From Croceibacterium_A sp035626815 (GTDB lineage Bacteria > Pseudomonadota > Alphaproteobacteria > Sphingomonadales > Sphingomonadaceae): a stretch of 64,000 nt of DNA. Within the stretch, counting starts at the first letter, position 1. The number at the start of each line of letters is the position of its first letter. Made by a program: the position numbers and the translations under genes. Shown piece by piece: positions 1 to 8,006 of the stretch. The notes under the pieces are model-generated. The model worked only from the letters and a program-made list of their open reading frames with translations, was not told the DNA's origin and ran no database searches. Location of the stretch: NCBI GenBank assembly GCA_035626815.1, contig DASPMY010000049.1:132295-196294 (forward strand). Direction: 5' to 3'.

Positions 1-1
1 G

Positions 2-676
2 CAGCACGAGATCCAGGTGCGCCAGGGCTTCACCGGCACCGAGCTGCTGCTGTTCGGCGCGGTGCTCGATCCGCAGGGCCGCCGGGCGAGCGAGCGCTAC
101 GACATCGTCGTCGTGCTCAAGGGGCCGACCGCGCCGATCCTGCTGCGCGAGAAGGACAAGAAGCTCGGGGTATGGATCAACGCCGACAGCACCGCGTTCC
201 GCTCGGCGCCGTCGTTCTTCGCGGTCGCCAGCTCGCGCCCGATCGGCGAGATCGTCGACGAGCGCACTGCGGCGATCTACGAGCTCGGGCTCGATTTCCT
301 GCAGCTGTCGCCCTCGGGGGCGATCGATCCCGAGGAGCAGGCGCGGTTCACCGCCGGGCTGGTCGACTTGCGCCGGCGCGAGGGACTCTACCGCGAGGAC
401 GGCATGGGCGTGACGATCAGCAACGGCGTGCTCTACCAGGCGCGCATCCCGGTGCCGTCGAACGTCGCCACCGGGCGCTACACGGCCGAGACGTTCGCCA
501 TCACCCGCGGCCGGGTGATCGCCTCGGCGATCGCCGACGTCGAAGTGCGCAAGCTCGGCTTCGAGCGCTTCGTGGCCGAGGAGGCGGAGGATTCGTCGTT
601 CCTCTACGGACTGTTCGCGGTCGGGCTGTCGCTGCTGATGGGGTGGCTGGCGGGCCGCGTGTTCGCGCTCGTCTGA
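2..676 (+). CDS. Alphaproteobacterial transmembrane protein (Alph_Pro_TM / TIGR02186 family), 5' end outside window
   Basis: The frame is open from position 2, so the gene starts upstream and about 224 C-terminal residues are visible. A GTG at 17 is only an internal codon, because the preceding residues (QHEIQ) read straight into the conserved start of the visible domain (RQGFTGTELLLFGA). Most of the protein is a beta-rich extracytoplasmic domain. The last 25 residues form one membrane helix (LYGLFAVGLSLLMGWLAG), which suggests a single C-terminal anchor with the domain in the periplasm. The family is known mainly from alphaproteobacteria, often beside a TauE/SafE-type transporter, and has no established function. 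A HerA-like ATPase follows 84 bases downstream on the same strand. Confidence 0.75.
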   Translation, partial: QHEIQVRQGFTGTELLLFGAVLDPQGRRASERYDIVVVLKGPTAPILLREKDKKLGVWINADSTAFRSAPSFFAVASSRPIGEIVDERTAAIYELGLDFLQLSPSGAIDPEEQARFTAGLVDLRRREGLYREDGMGVTISNGVLYQARIPVPSNVATGRYTAETFAITRGRVIASAIADVEVRKLGFERFVAEEAEDSSFLYGLFAVGLSLLMGWLAGRVFALV

Positions 677-760
677 GCGCGCTTTTCGGGCCGATTTTGA
701 CGCGATCTTAACCCCGTTAACGATAGGTCGGCGGCGACCCGCAACAGCGAGCGAACCCGC

Positions 761-2476
761 ATGACCGAAATGCCCAAGCAGCCGTTCCAGACGTTCAATC
801 CGGCCGACGAGCCCGGCGCGGTCGCCGCGCGCGCGACGCCGGCCGGAGCGGGCGCCAAGCTGTCGAGCTTCGACAACGCCAACCAGCCGATCGGCATCGT
901 GCTCGAGATCGCCGGCTCGGGCTCGCAGATCGCGCTCGACCTGCAGCGGCTCAACGAGTGCATGGACGACGACGACCCGTCGATCGCGCTCGCCGGCCAG
1001 GTCGGCAGCCAGGTCAAGATCAAGACCGCCGACGGCTGGCTGCTCGCCAGCGTGCGCAACCAGCGGCAGGACCGGCGCACGGACGGCGGCATTCTCGCCA
1101 ACATCGACTTCATGGGCGAAGGCCGCGAGGAGAAGCTGACCGGCAAGATCCACAGCTTCCGCCGCGGCGTGACCCGCTACCCGATCCCCGGGGCGATGGT
1201 CTATCCGGCGACGACCGAGGACTTGCGCCAGATCTACGCCTCCGACGGGCGCAGCGCGGTGCAGATCGGCACCGTCTACCCGACGAGCGACATCCGCGCC
1301 GGCGTGTACATCGACGCGATGCTCGGCAAGCACTTCGCGCTGCTCGGCTCGACCGGCACCGGCAAGTCGACCAGCGCGGCGCTGATCCTGCACAAGATCT
1401 GCGAGAGCGCGCCCGAAGGCCACATCGTGATGATCGACCCGCACGGCGAGTATTCGGCGGCGTTCCGCAACACCGGGATCATCTTCGACGTCGGCAACCT
1501 GCAGATGCCGTACTGGCTGATGAACTTTGAGGAGCACTGCGAGGTGTTCCTGACCACCACCGGCAACGACCGGCAGGAGGACGCCGACATCCTCGCTAAG
1601 TGCCTGCTCAAGTCGCGCAGCAAGAACCGGCTGGCCGAGAGCCTCGGCAAGATCACCGTCGATTCGCCGATTCCCTACCTGCTGAGCGACCTGACCAACA
1701 CCATCCAGGACGAGGCCGGCAAGCTCGACAAGGCGACCTCGAGCGCGCCGTACATGCGGCTCAAGACCAAGATCGAGGAGATCAAGGGCGATCCGCGCTA
1801 CCAGTTCATGTTCTCGGGCATGCTCGTCGGCGACACGATGGCCGAGTTCATCTCCAAGATCTTCCGCATGCCGAGCGCCGGCAAGCCGATCTCGATCATC
1901 GACGTCTCGGGCGTGCCCTCGGACATCACCTCGACGGTGGTCGCGGTGCTCAGCCGGATGGTGTTCGACTTCGCCATCTGGGGCCGCGAGGAGAACACCA
2001 GCCCGATCCTGCTGGTGTGCGAGGAAGCCCACCGCTACGTGCCCAACGAGAAGAACGCCGACGGCTCCTCGGTCGGGCGCATCCTCAGCCGCATCGCCAA
2101 GGAAGGCCGCAAGTACGGCATCAGCCTCGGCCTGATCACCCAGCGCCCCTCCGACCTCGCCGAAGGCGTGCTGTCGCAGTGCGGCACGATCATCTCGATG
2201 CGCCTCAACAACGACCGCGACCAGGCGTTCGTCAAGGCGGCGATGCCCGAAGGCGCGCGCGGGTTCCTCGATTCGATCCCGGCGCTGCGCAACCGCGAGT
2301 GCATCATCTGCGGCGAGGGCGTGGCGATCCCGATCCGCGTGGCGTTCGACAACCTCGAGGAAGCCAAGCGCCCGGCCTCGGAGGACCCCAGCTTCACCGA
2401 CTTGTGGCGCAAGAGCGGCGGCGAGGAGGAGCGCGTCGTCCGCACCGTCCAGCGCTGGCGCGCGCAGGGCAAGTAA
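761..2476 (+). CDS. HerA-like DUF87 P-loop ATPase
   Basis: This 571-residue protein has the layout of the HerA/FtsK-related ATPases. An N-terminal HAS-type beta barrel (about residues 45-130) precedes a RecA-like motor. Walker A is GSTGTGKS at residues 196-203. Walker B with the catalytic acid is near residues 415-423 (LLVCEEAHRYVP), and an arginine-rich segment follows (LITQRPSDLAEGV). Archaeal and some bacterial HerA proteins form hexameric DNA translocases with the nuclease NurA. No NurA-like gene is present here, so the role is open; DNA translocation is inferred only from family. ATG at 761 is the first plausible start after the preceding gene. It converges on the MATE gene with a 7-base gap. 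Confidence 0.85.
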   Translation: MTEMPKQPFQTFNPADEPGAVAARATPAGAGAKLSSFDNANQPIGIVLEIAGSGSQIALDLQRLNECMDDDDPSIALAGQVGSQVKIKTADGWLLASVRNQRQDRRTDGGILANIDFMGEGREEKLTGKIHSFRRGVTRYPIPGAMVYPATTEDLRQIYASDGRSAVQIGTVYPTSDIRAGVYIDAMLGKHFALLGSTGTGKSTSAALILHKICESAPEGHIVMIDPHGEYSAAFRNTGIIFDVGNLQMPYWLMNFEEHCEVFLTTTGNDRQEDADILAKCLLKSRSKNRLAESLGKITVDSPIPYLLSDLTNTIQDEAGKLDKATSSAPYMRLKTKIEEIKGDPRYQFMFSGMLVGDTMAEFISKIFRMPSAGKPISIIDVSGVPSDITSTVVAVLSRMVFDFAIWGREENTSPILLVCEEAHRYVPNEKNADGSSVGRILSRIAKEGRKYGISLGLITQRPSDLAEGVLSQCGTIISMRLNNDRDQAFVKAAMPEGARGFLDSIPALRNRECIICGEGVAIPIRVAFDNLEEAKRPASEDPSFTDLWRKSGGEEERVVRTVQRWRAQGK

Positions 2477-2483
2477 GCTCGCC

Positions 2484-3929
2484 TCACACGTCCGGCACCA
2501 TCCGCCCGGCGGGCTCGCCGTCGGCCTGGGCCTGCTCGCGCGCTTCCTCCGGCGCTTCGGCCAGGGCGTGGCGGCGCCATCCGGAGAAGCGGTAGAACCA
2601 CCAGCCGAGCGCCAGCCCGGCGATCGCGCCGACGGTGAACGACCACCAGATGGCATCGGCGCCGAGCCAGCGGTAGGTCAGGAAGTAGAACCCCAGCCGC
2701 ACCGGGTAGAGCGCGACGGTGATGATCATCAGCGGCACCCACACCGCGCCGCCGGCGCGCATCGTCGCGGTGAACACCATCGTCACGCCGAACAGCATGA
2801 AGCTCCACACCGCGAGCAGCGCGATGTGCCGGGCGAGCCCGACCGCCGGGCTGTCGGGCCCGAGGAACAGCACCAGCGCCGCGCGGTCGAACACCAGCAG
2901 CAGCGCAGTGAGCAGCCCGGTCAGGGCGAAGTTGATCAGCACGCCGGCGCGGGTGATGTGGTCGAGCCGGTCCCACTTCCTCGCGCCGATGAACTGCGCC
3001 GCCATCGCGCTGACCGCGCCGCCGACGGCCATCGCCGGCATCTGGATGTAGGTGAACAGCTGCATCGCCGCGGCGTAGGCGGCGGTCATCAGCAGCCCCT
3101 CGCGGTTGACCAGCCCGACGACGATCACCCCCGACGCGCTCATCACCAGCATCTGCGCGCCCATCGGGATGCCCTTGGTGACGATGTAGTGCAGCTCGTC
3201 GCGCCGCGGGCGGAGGTAGCCGAGCTCGGCGCCGCGCAGCCGCAGCGGCAGGTCGCGGGCGTAGACGTAGACCAGCATCGCCGCGAACGACGCCAGGCTG
3301 GCGACGATCGTCGAGGTCGCCGAGCCGGCGATGCCCATCGCCGGGAACGGGCCGAAGCCGGCGATCAGCATCGGGTTGAGGACGATGTCGATGACCACCG
3401 TCACCGCCATGAAGATCAGCGGCGTGCGCGCGTCGCCGGTGCCGCGCAGGCCCATCGTCAGGATCACCGAGACCATCATGAACGGCATCGAGACGAACAT
3501 CAGCCGCAAGTAGGTCAGCGCCAGCCCGTAGGCGTTGCCGGGGGTCTCGAGCGCGGCGAGCAGCGCCGGCGCGCCGAGCCAGCCAGCCACCGCGATCGCC
3601 AGCATCAGCAGCGCCGAGAAGCCGACCGCGGTGCCGAACGTGCGCCGCGCGCCGTCGATGTCGCGCGCGCCGAAGCGCTGGCCGATCTTGACCGTGCCGG
3701 CCATGCCGAAGCCGAACGCGGCGCCGGCGACGAGGAACATGATGATGTTGGCGTTGGCGGTGGCGGCGAGCGCATCCTCGCCGATCAGCCGGCCGACCCA
3801 GATCGAGTTGACCGTGCCGCTGAGCGACTGGAGCATGTTGCTGAGCAGCATCGGCACGCTGAACACCATCAGCGTGCGCAGCACCGGGCCTTCGGTCAGG
3901 TCGCCGCGCAGGGCAGGCTTCGCGCTCAT
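2484..3929 (-). CDS. MATE family multidrug/cation antiporter
   Basis: A 481-residue polytopic inner-membrane protein with about 12 hydrophobic helices in the two-bundle MATE arrangement. It opens with a typical MATE N-terminus (LTEGPVLRTLMVFSVPMLLSNML), followed by the conserved loop around residues 35-50 (VNSIWVGRLIGEDALAA). Members exchange Na+ or H+ for cationic drugs or metabolites; the substrate cannot be read from sequence. The frame stays open upstream into queE, but the ATG at 3929 is chosen because it overlaps the queE stop as TGATG and begins directly before the family N-terminus. Translational coupling to queE is likely, although the functional link is unclear. Confidence 0.9.
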   Translation of the reverse strand: MSAKPALRGDLTEGPVLRTLMVFSVPMLLSNMLQSLSGTVNSIWVGRLIGEDALAATANANIIMFLVAGAAFGFGMAGTVKIGQRFGARDIDGARRTFGTAVGFSALLMLAIAVAGWLGAPALLAALETPGNAYGLALTYLRLMFVSMPFMMVSVILTMGLRGTGDARTPLIFMAVTVVIDIVLNPMLIAGFGPFPAMGIAGSATSTIVASLASFAAMLVYVYARDLPLRLRGAELGYLRPRRDELHYIVTKGIPMGAQMLVMSASGVIVVGLVNREGLLMTAAYAAAMQLFTYIQMPAMAVGGAVSAMAAQFIGARKWDRLDHITRAGVLINFALTGLLTALLLVFDRAALVLFLGPDSPAVGLARHIALLAVWSFMLFGVTMVFTATMRAGGAVWVPLMIITVALYPVRLGFYFLTYRWLGADAIWWSFTVGAIAGLALGWWFYRFSGWRRHALAEAPEEAREQAQADGEPAGRMVPDV

Positions 3930-4777
3930 CACGTCCCCCGCGTGTCGCCGTAGAGCTCGATGTGCAATCGCCGGGACAACGTCAAGTTGTGCGCGAGGCA
4001 CAGCTCGGCCAGCCAGCGATCGCGAGCGGCCAGGGTGGCGGCGTCGGTTCCCTCGGCCATCAGGTAGATGCGCTCGGACGGGATGGCGTAGCGCTCGCGA
4101 AGGGCGATGACCTCGTCGACGTCGGCCGGCTCGGCGACGACGAACTTGAAGCAGGCGCGCGGCTCGGCGGCCCACCCGGCGAGGCGCTCGGGGATCAGCG
4201 CCAGTGCGGCCGGGTTGCCCGAATGGGCCAGCTTGGGGCTGACGTTGTACTGGTGGACCAGCGCATCGAGCACCGGCGGCGGGGCGACGGTGCCGTTGGT
4301 CTCGATCTCGACCAAATGTGAATCCCAGCGCAGGCTGGGACCTCGTTCGGCAGGCGTCGAGCTCGCGGCCTGAGGCCCCAGCCTTCGCTGGGGCGCACGG
4401 GGGTGTTTTTCGCGTAGGATTGCCAGCATCCGCGCCAGCGCTGCGGCCTGGAGCAGCGGCTCGCCGCCGGTGACAACCAGCCGCGGCTTGCCGAGCGCGG
4501 CGATGCGGGCGGCCGCGTCGTCCTCGCTCAGCGTCACCTGGTTGGCGGCGCGCGCGTAAGTCTCGCCCGAGCGATGCGGCCGCTCGTCGCCCTCGAAGCG
4601 CCAGGTGTAGGCGGTGTCGCACCACACGCAGGCGAGGTGGCAGCGCGACAGCCGCACGAACGCGCAGGGCTTGCCGGCCGAGGGCCCTTCGCCCTGCAGC
4701 GAGGCGAAGATTTCTGGCTCCGCCAGAGCTTCGCTGCCCGGCTGGCCGGGCGCGGTGGTGGCGAGGACTAGCGGCAT
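3929..4777 (-). CDS. queE: 7-carboxy-7-deazaguanine synthase QueE with an in-frame repeat insertion
   Basis: A radical-SAM enzyme that converts 6-carboxytetrahydropterin to 7-carboxy-7-deazaguanine in the queuosine (preQ0) pathway. The N-terminus shows the substrate loop EIFASLQGEGPSAGKP, then the cluster motif CX3CX2C (CHLACVWC, about residues 47-54) and TGGEPLLQ. At 282 residues it is longer than usual (roughly 210-245) because about 30 residues (about 123-153, PRAPQRRLGPQ through RGPSLRWDS) separate the helix after GGEPLLQ from the conserved IETNGT strand. That stretch is encoded by a palindromic DNA repeat (4317-4410). The frame continues intact through the conserved C-terminal part (NVSPKLAHSGN, FKFVVAEP), so activity is plausible but not certain. 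It is coupled to the MATE gene. Its promoter should lie in the repeat-rich gap upstream. Confidence 0.9.
   Translation of the reverse strand: MPLVLATTAPGQPGSEALAEPEIFASLQGEGPSAGKPCAFVRLSRCHLACVWCDTAYTWRFEGDERPHRSGETYARAANQVTLSEDDAAARIAALGKPRLVVTGGEPLLQAAALARMLAILREKHPRAPQRRLGPQAASSTPAERGPSLRWDSHLVEIETNGTVAPPPVLDALVHQYNVSPKLAHSGNPAALALIPERLAGWAAEPRACFKFVVAEPADVDEVIALRERYAIPSERIYLMAEGTDAATLAARDRWLAELCLAHNLTLSRRLHIELYGDTRGT
4317..4410. repeat. Palindromic repeat element (family B) inserted in queE
   Basis: There are two perfect 7-bp stem palindromes. TCCCAGC-gcag-GCTGGGA lies at 4323-4340 and CCCCAGC-cttc-GCTGGGG at 4376-4393, with about 35 bases between them. The two stems resemble each other in inverted order, like a paired REP unit. 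The segment interrupts the conserved queE sequence without breaking the frame. No second copy of this exact family was found elsewhere in the window, so the boundaries are set only by where QueE conservation stops and resumes. Confidence 0.7.
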
Positions 4778-5100
4778 CGTGTGTTGGATTCGGGCGACAA
4801 AGGCGACAAAGGCGACACCGTGTCGCCTGAACGATGAGTGCCTATCTTATTGAAGTAACGCGACAAATGCCGAAAAGCGGCGGGCGACACTTTTCCTACA
4901 AGAACGAGGTTCGGGCTCGACTCGACCATGGTCCGACCGTGGCAGGGAGAGCGGTGTGTAGGACAGCGAAAAATGCCTCGCCGGCACGGGAAGGGGAGCC
5001 AGGCCAAGCATGGTGGAGTGGCGGGCGGGCAAACCTGGCGTCGAGCGCCGGGTTCTCCGCCCGTGCCCGCCACTTACCCCGCGGGTGGTCCCCGGAGGAC
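4778..5100. other. Gene-free 323-base gap with GCGACA repeats and a degenerate family A repeat
   Basis: No convincing gene is present; short open frames on both strands have no recognisable content. The queE-proximal part holds three tandem 9-base units (ggcgacaa type, 4792-4817), and the last unit forms a 19-base near-perfect palindrome AGGCGACAC-c-GTGTCGCCT at 4810-4828. Further GCGACA copies lie at 4859 and 4883. TCCTACA at 4894-4900 and TGTAGGA at 4959-4965 form a distant inverted pair. Bases from about 4830 to 4920 are clearly less G+C-rich than the surroundings, so promoter sequences for queE could lie there. Bases 4980-5025 are a decayed copy of the family A repeat seen in valS and at 13.2 kb. 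Confidence 0.6.
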
Positions 5101-7926
5101 TTAGCCCAGCCGCGCCAGCGCGGCTTCGAGACGTTCGGCTTCGGCGGCGTGGTGGGCGTGGTCGGCGCGGGCTTTCTCGACCGCCTCGGGCTTGGCCTTC
5201 TCGACGAACGCGGGGTTGTCGAGCCGCTTGGCGAGGGAATCGCGTTCCTTGAGCGCCGCGTCGCGGGCCTTGGCGAGGCGGGCTTGCTCGGCGTCGATGT
5301 CGATGAACTGCATGAGAAACAACGAATACTCGGAGCCTCCAACGGAAAATTGGATTCCCCTATTTTCAACGAGGCTCTTGTCTGTGTCCTGCTGCGACCT
5401 GTGCTCAGTTTCGAAGCCAGAGATCAGTACGCGCCCCAGTCTGATGACTTGGTTCTTGAAGCGCATCAATTGATCGCTGTGGTGCATTCCTGTCCCAAGC
5501 TCGACCAACGGGACGACAGAACCCGGAGGCACATTATATTCGCTTCTCAAGGATCGAATCTGACTGATGAGACTAATCAGCCACTCGACTTCCGCCTTCG
5601 CGTCGGCATCGACTGCCGCCTCCGGCTCCGGCCATTTCGCCACGATCAGCGCGTACGGCCGCTCGCCTTGCGCGTGCCACAGCTCTTCGGTGACGAACGG
5701 CATGAACGGGTGCAGCATGACCAGGATCTGGTCGAGCGCCCAGCCGGCGACGGCCCGGGTCTCGTCGTCGATCTGACCTTTGATCAGCTCGAGGTACCAG
5801 TCGCAGAAGGTGCCCCAGGCGAACTGGTAGATCGCGTTCGCCGCCGCGTCGAAGCGCAGCTCGGCCATCGCCTTGTCGAGCGCGGCCAGCGTCGCGACGA
5901 CTTCGCCGACGATCCAGCGGTTGACCGCCGATGTCGCCGGCGGCGCGGCAACCGACCGGCTCGCCCCGATCCCGTTGGCCTGGCAGAACCGGGTCGCGTT
6001 CCACAGCTTGGTGGCGAAGTTGCGGTAACCCTCGACGCGGCTCTCATCCATCTTCACGTCGCGGCCGTGGCTTTCCATCGCCGCCATGAAGAACCGCAGC
6101 GCGTCGGCGCCGAACTTGTCGATCAGCCCGAGCGGGTCGACCACGTTGCCCTTGGACTTGGACATCTTCTGCCCGTCCGCGGCGCGGACCAGGCCGTGCA
6201 GGTAGAGCCGCCGCCACGGCACGTCGCCCATGAACTTCATCCCCTGCATCGCCATCCGCGCGTCCCAGAAAAACAGGATGTCGGTGCCGGAGATCAGCAG
6301 GTCGTTGGGGTAGTGGCGGGCGAGGAGGTTGGTTTCCTCCCCGGGACGGGGAGGGGGACCATGCGAAGCATGGTGGAGGGGGCTATCGTCCTGGTGCGGC
6401 GCCGGAGAGGATGCGCGAGGCGGCGAACCCCCTCCGTCAGCGCTTCGCGCTGCCACCTCCCCGTGCCGGGGAGGAACTTCGGCCTCAGGCCACCCCAGCG
6501 TCGCAAACGGCCACAGGGCGCTCGAGAACCAGGTGTCGAGCACGTCGGGGTCGCGCTCGAGCTTGACCATCAGGCCGTGCTGGGTCTCGGCGAGGCCGAG
6601 GGCCTCGTCCTCGGTCTCGGCGACGAACACGTTGCCGTCGGCGTCGTACCACGCCGGGATCCGGTGCCCCCACCAGAGCTGGCGGCTGACGCACCACGGC
6701 TGGATGTTCTCCATCCAGTTGAAGAAGGTCTTCTCCAGCCCCTTGGGGACGATCTCGATCCGCCCGTCGCGCACCGCCTGCATCGGCGCCCGGGCGAGCT
6801 TCTCGGCGTCGACGTACCACTGGTCGGTCAGCCAGGGCTCGATCACCACCCCGCCGCGGTCGCCGAACGGGGTGGCGATGACGCGATCCTCGACTGTCTC
6901 GAGCAGGCCCTCGGCCTCGAGCATTTCAACCACGCGCCGGCGCGCCTCGAACCGGTCGAGGCCGACCAGCTCGGCCGGGATCAGGCCGTCTGCGGTCTGC
7001 ACGACGCGGCCCTCGGCGTCGAGCATGTTGAGCATTTCCGCGGGCTTGAAGCCGGCTCTTTTGCCGACTTCGAAGTCGTTGAAGTCATGCCCCGGGGTGA
7101 TCTTGACCGCGCCCGAGCCGAGCTCGGGATCGGCATGCTCGTCGGGGATGATCGGCACCTCGCGCCCGGTCAGCGGCAGCCGCACCTTCGCGCCCGATGC
7201 CACCAGCGCGGCGTAACGCTCGTCCGAGGGATGCACCGCCACGGCCATGTCGGCGAGCATCGTCTCGGGCCGCGTGGTGGCCACCGAAACGTGGCCGTTC
7301 CCAGAAGCTAAAGGGTACTTGAGGTGCCAGAAATGGCCTTGGATTTCATGGGTTTCGACCTCGAGGTCGCTGATCGCTGTCTTGAGCTTGGGGTCCCAGT
7401 TGACCAGCCGCTTGTCGCGGTAGATCAGCCCCTGGTTGTAGAGGTCGACGAACACCTTCACCACCGCGCGGGTGAAGTGCGGGTCCATCGTGAACTGCTC
7501 GCGGGACCAGTCCATCGAGCAGCCGAGGCGGCGGAGCTGGCGGGTGATCTGCCCGCCGCTCTCGGCCTTCCATTCCCACACCTTGGCGACGAAATCCTCG
7601 CGGCTGTAGTTGGTGCGCTTGTCCTGGCGCTGCTCGAGCTGGCGCTCGACGACCATCTGCGTGGCGATGCCGGCGTGGTCGGTGCCGACCACCCACAGCG
7701 CATCCTTGCCGCGCAGCCGCTCGTAGCGCACGACCACGTCCTGCAGCGTGTTGTCGAGCGCGTGGCCGATGTGCAAGGACCCGGTGACGTTGGGCGGCGG
7801 GTTGACGATGGTGAACGGCGGCGCCGCGGGCCGCGCCGGACGGAACAGCCCGCCGGCCTCCCAATGCGCGTACCACTTCGCCTCGATGGCGGCCGGATCG
7901 AAAGTCTTGGCGAGCGGGCTGGTCAT
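5101..7926 (-). CDS. valS: Valyl-tRNA synthetase with an in-frame repeat insertion and an AT-richer 3' patch
   Basis: A class Ia aminoacyl-tRNA synthetase charging tRNA-Val. This 941-residue protein has the HIGH motif (HIGHALDNTLQD), the editing/CP1 domain, the KMSKS loop (KMSKSKGNVVDP) and a C-terminal coiled-coil arm (ARLAKARDAALKERDSLAKR). The start is ATG 7926 (MTSPLAKTFDPAAIEAKW); the open frame runs 23 codons further upstream without homology. Residues about 481-533 (from EVPPRHGEVAARS to RPGEETNLLAR) are extra and lie between GWP and the conserved YPNDLLISGTDILFFW segment. They are encoded by a palindromic element. Separately, bases 5341-5580 have about 50% G+C (121 of 240 counted) against about 70% around them, as if recombined from a different source. 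No frame break is seen. Confidence 0.95.
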   Translation of the reverse strand: MTSPLAKTFDPAAIEAKWYAHWEAGGLFRPARPAAPPFTIVNPPPNVTGSLHIGHALDNTLQDVVVRYERLRGKDALWVVGTDHAGIATQMVVERQLEQRQDKRTNYSREDFVAKVWEWKAESGGQITRQLRRLGCSMDWSREQFTMDPHFTRAVVKVFVDLYNQGLIYRDKRLVNWDPKLKTAISDLEVETHEIQGHFWHLKYPLASGNGHVSVATTRPETMLADMAVAVHPSDERYAALVASGAKVRLPLTGREVPIIPDEHADPELGSGAVKITPGHDFNDFEVGKRAGFKPAEMLNMLDAEGRVVQTADGLIPAELVGLDRFEARRRVVEMLEAEGLLETVEDRVIATPFGDRGGVVIEPWLTDQWYVDAEKLARAPMQAVRDGRIEIVPKGLEKTFFNWMENIQPWCVSRQLWWGHRIPAWYDADGNVFVAETEDEALGLAETQHGLMVKLERDPDVLDTWFSSALWPFATLGWPEAEVPPRHGEVAARSADGGGSPPRASSPAPHQDDSPLHHASHGPPPRPGEETNLLARHYPNDLLISGTDILFFWDARMAMQGMKFMGDVPWRRLYLHGLVRAADGQKMSKSKGNVVDPLGLIDKFGADALRFFMAAMESHGRDVKMDESRVEGYRNFATKLWNATRFCQANGIGASRSVAAPPATSAVNRWIVGEVVATLAALDKAMAELRFDAAANAIYQFAWGTFCDWYLELIKGQIDDETRAVAGWALDQILVMLHPFMPFVTEELWHAQGERPYALIVAKWPEPEAAVDADAKAEVEWLISLISQIRSLRSEYNVPPGSVVPLVELGTGMHHSDQLMRFKNQVIRLGRVLISGFETEHRSQQDTDKSLVENRGIQFSVGGSEYSLFLMQFIDIDAEQARLAKARDAALKERDSLAKRLDNPAFVEKAKPEAVEKARADHAHHAAEAERLEAALARLG
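6330..6486. repeat. Family A palindromic element, inverted pair, inserted in valS
   Basis: The left arm reads CCTCCCCgggaCGGGGAGG (6336-6354), followed by GGGACCAT-gcgaag-ATGGT (about 6355-6374) and GGAGGGGG. The right arm is the same design in opposite orientation. It begins AACCCCCTCCGTCAGCGC near 6426, has a second stem at TCAGCGC-ttc-GCGCTG, and ends CCTCCCCgtgcCGGGGAGG (6456-6474). The two arms face each other across about 50 bases of non-repeated sequence. The insertion length is compatible with the valS reading frame. The same convergent pair occurs between genes at 13175-13318. Confidence 0.8.
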
Positions 7927-8006
7927 GTCCGGGGCGCCTTTGCCAGCCTCGCCGGGCGAGGGCAACGGCTTGCCGCGCCGCCAATTTGACCGCATAGCTG
8001 CGCGCC

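Noticed and set aside
697..725. TTGACG and ACGATA as a promoter for the HerA-like gene
   Set aside because: The -35 is good but the -10 is poor at every spacing, so it is not listed as a feature.
761..2476. The DUF87 ATPase considered as the missing pilus ATPase CpaF
   Set aside because: It has the HAS barrel and FtsK/HerA-like order, not the CpaF/GspE order, and is about 30 kb from the Tad locus.
4792..4828. Tandem 9-base units considered as a CRISPR-like array
   Set aside because: The units are directly adjacent and far too short; there are no spacers and no cas genes.
4768..5073. 101-codon minus-strand frame between queE and valS
   Set aside because: It is composed of repeat-derived sequence, has no recognisable protein features and overlaps the queE start.
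4834..7311. 825-codon open frame on the plus strand antisense to valS
   Set aside because: It is the shadow of valS caused by high G+C; its composition is Arg/Ala/Gly/Val/Asp-rich without motifs, while the minus strand has full ValS.
3929..7926. queE and valS considered as pseudogenes because of insertions
   Set aside because: Both frames are intact with all catalytic motifs. Insertions are multiples of three and lie at variable positions between conserved blocks.
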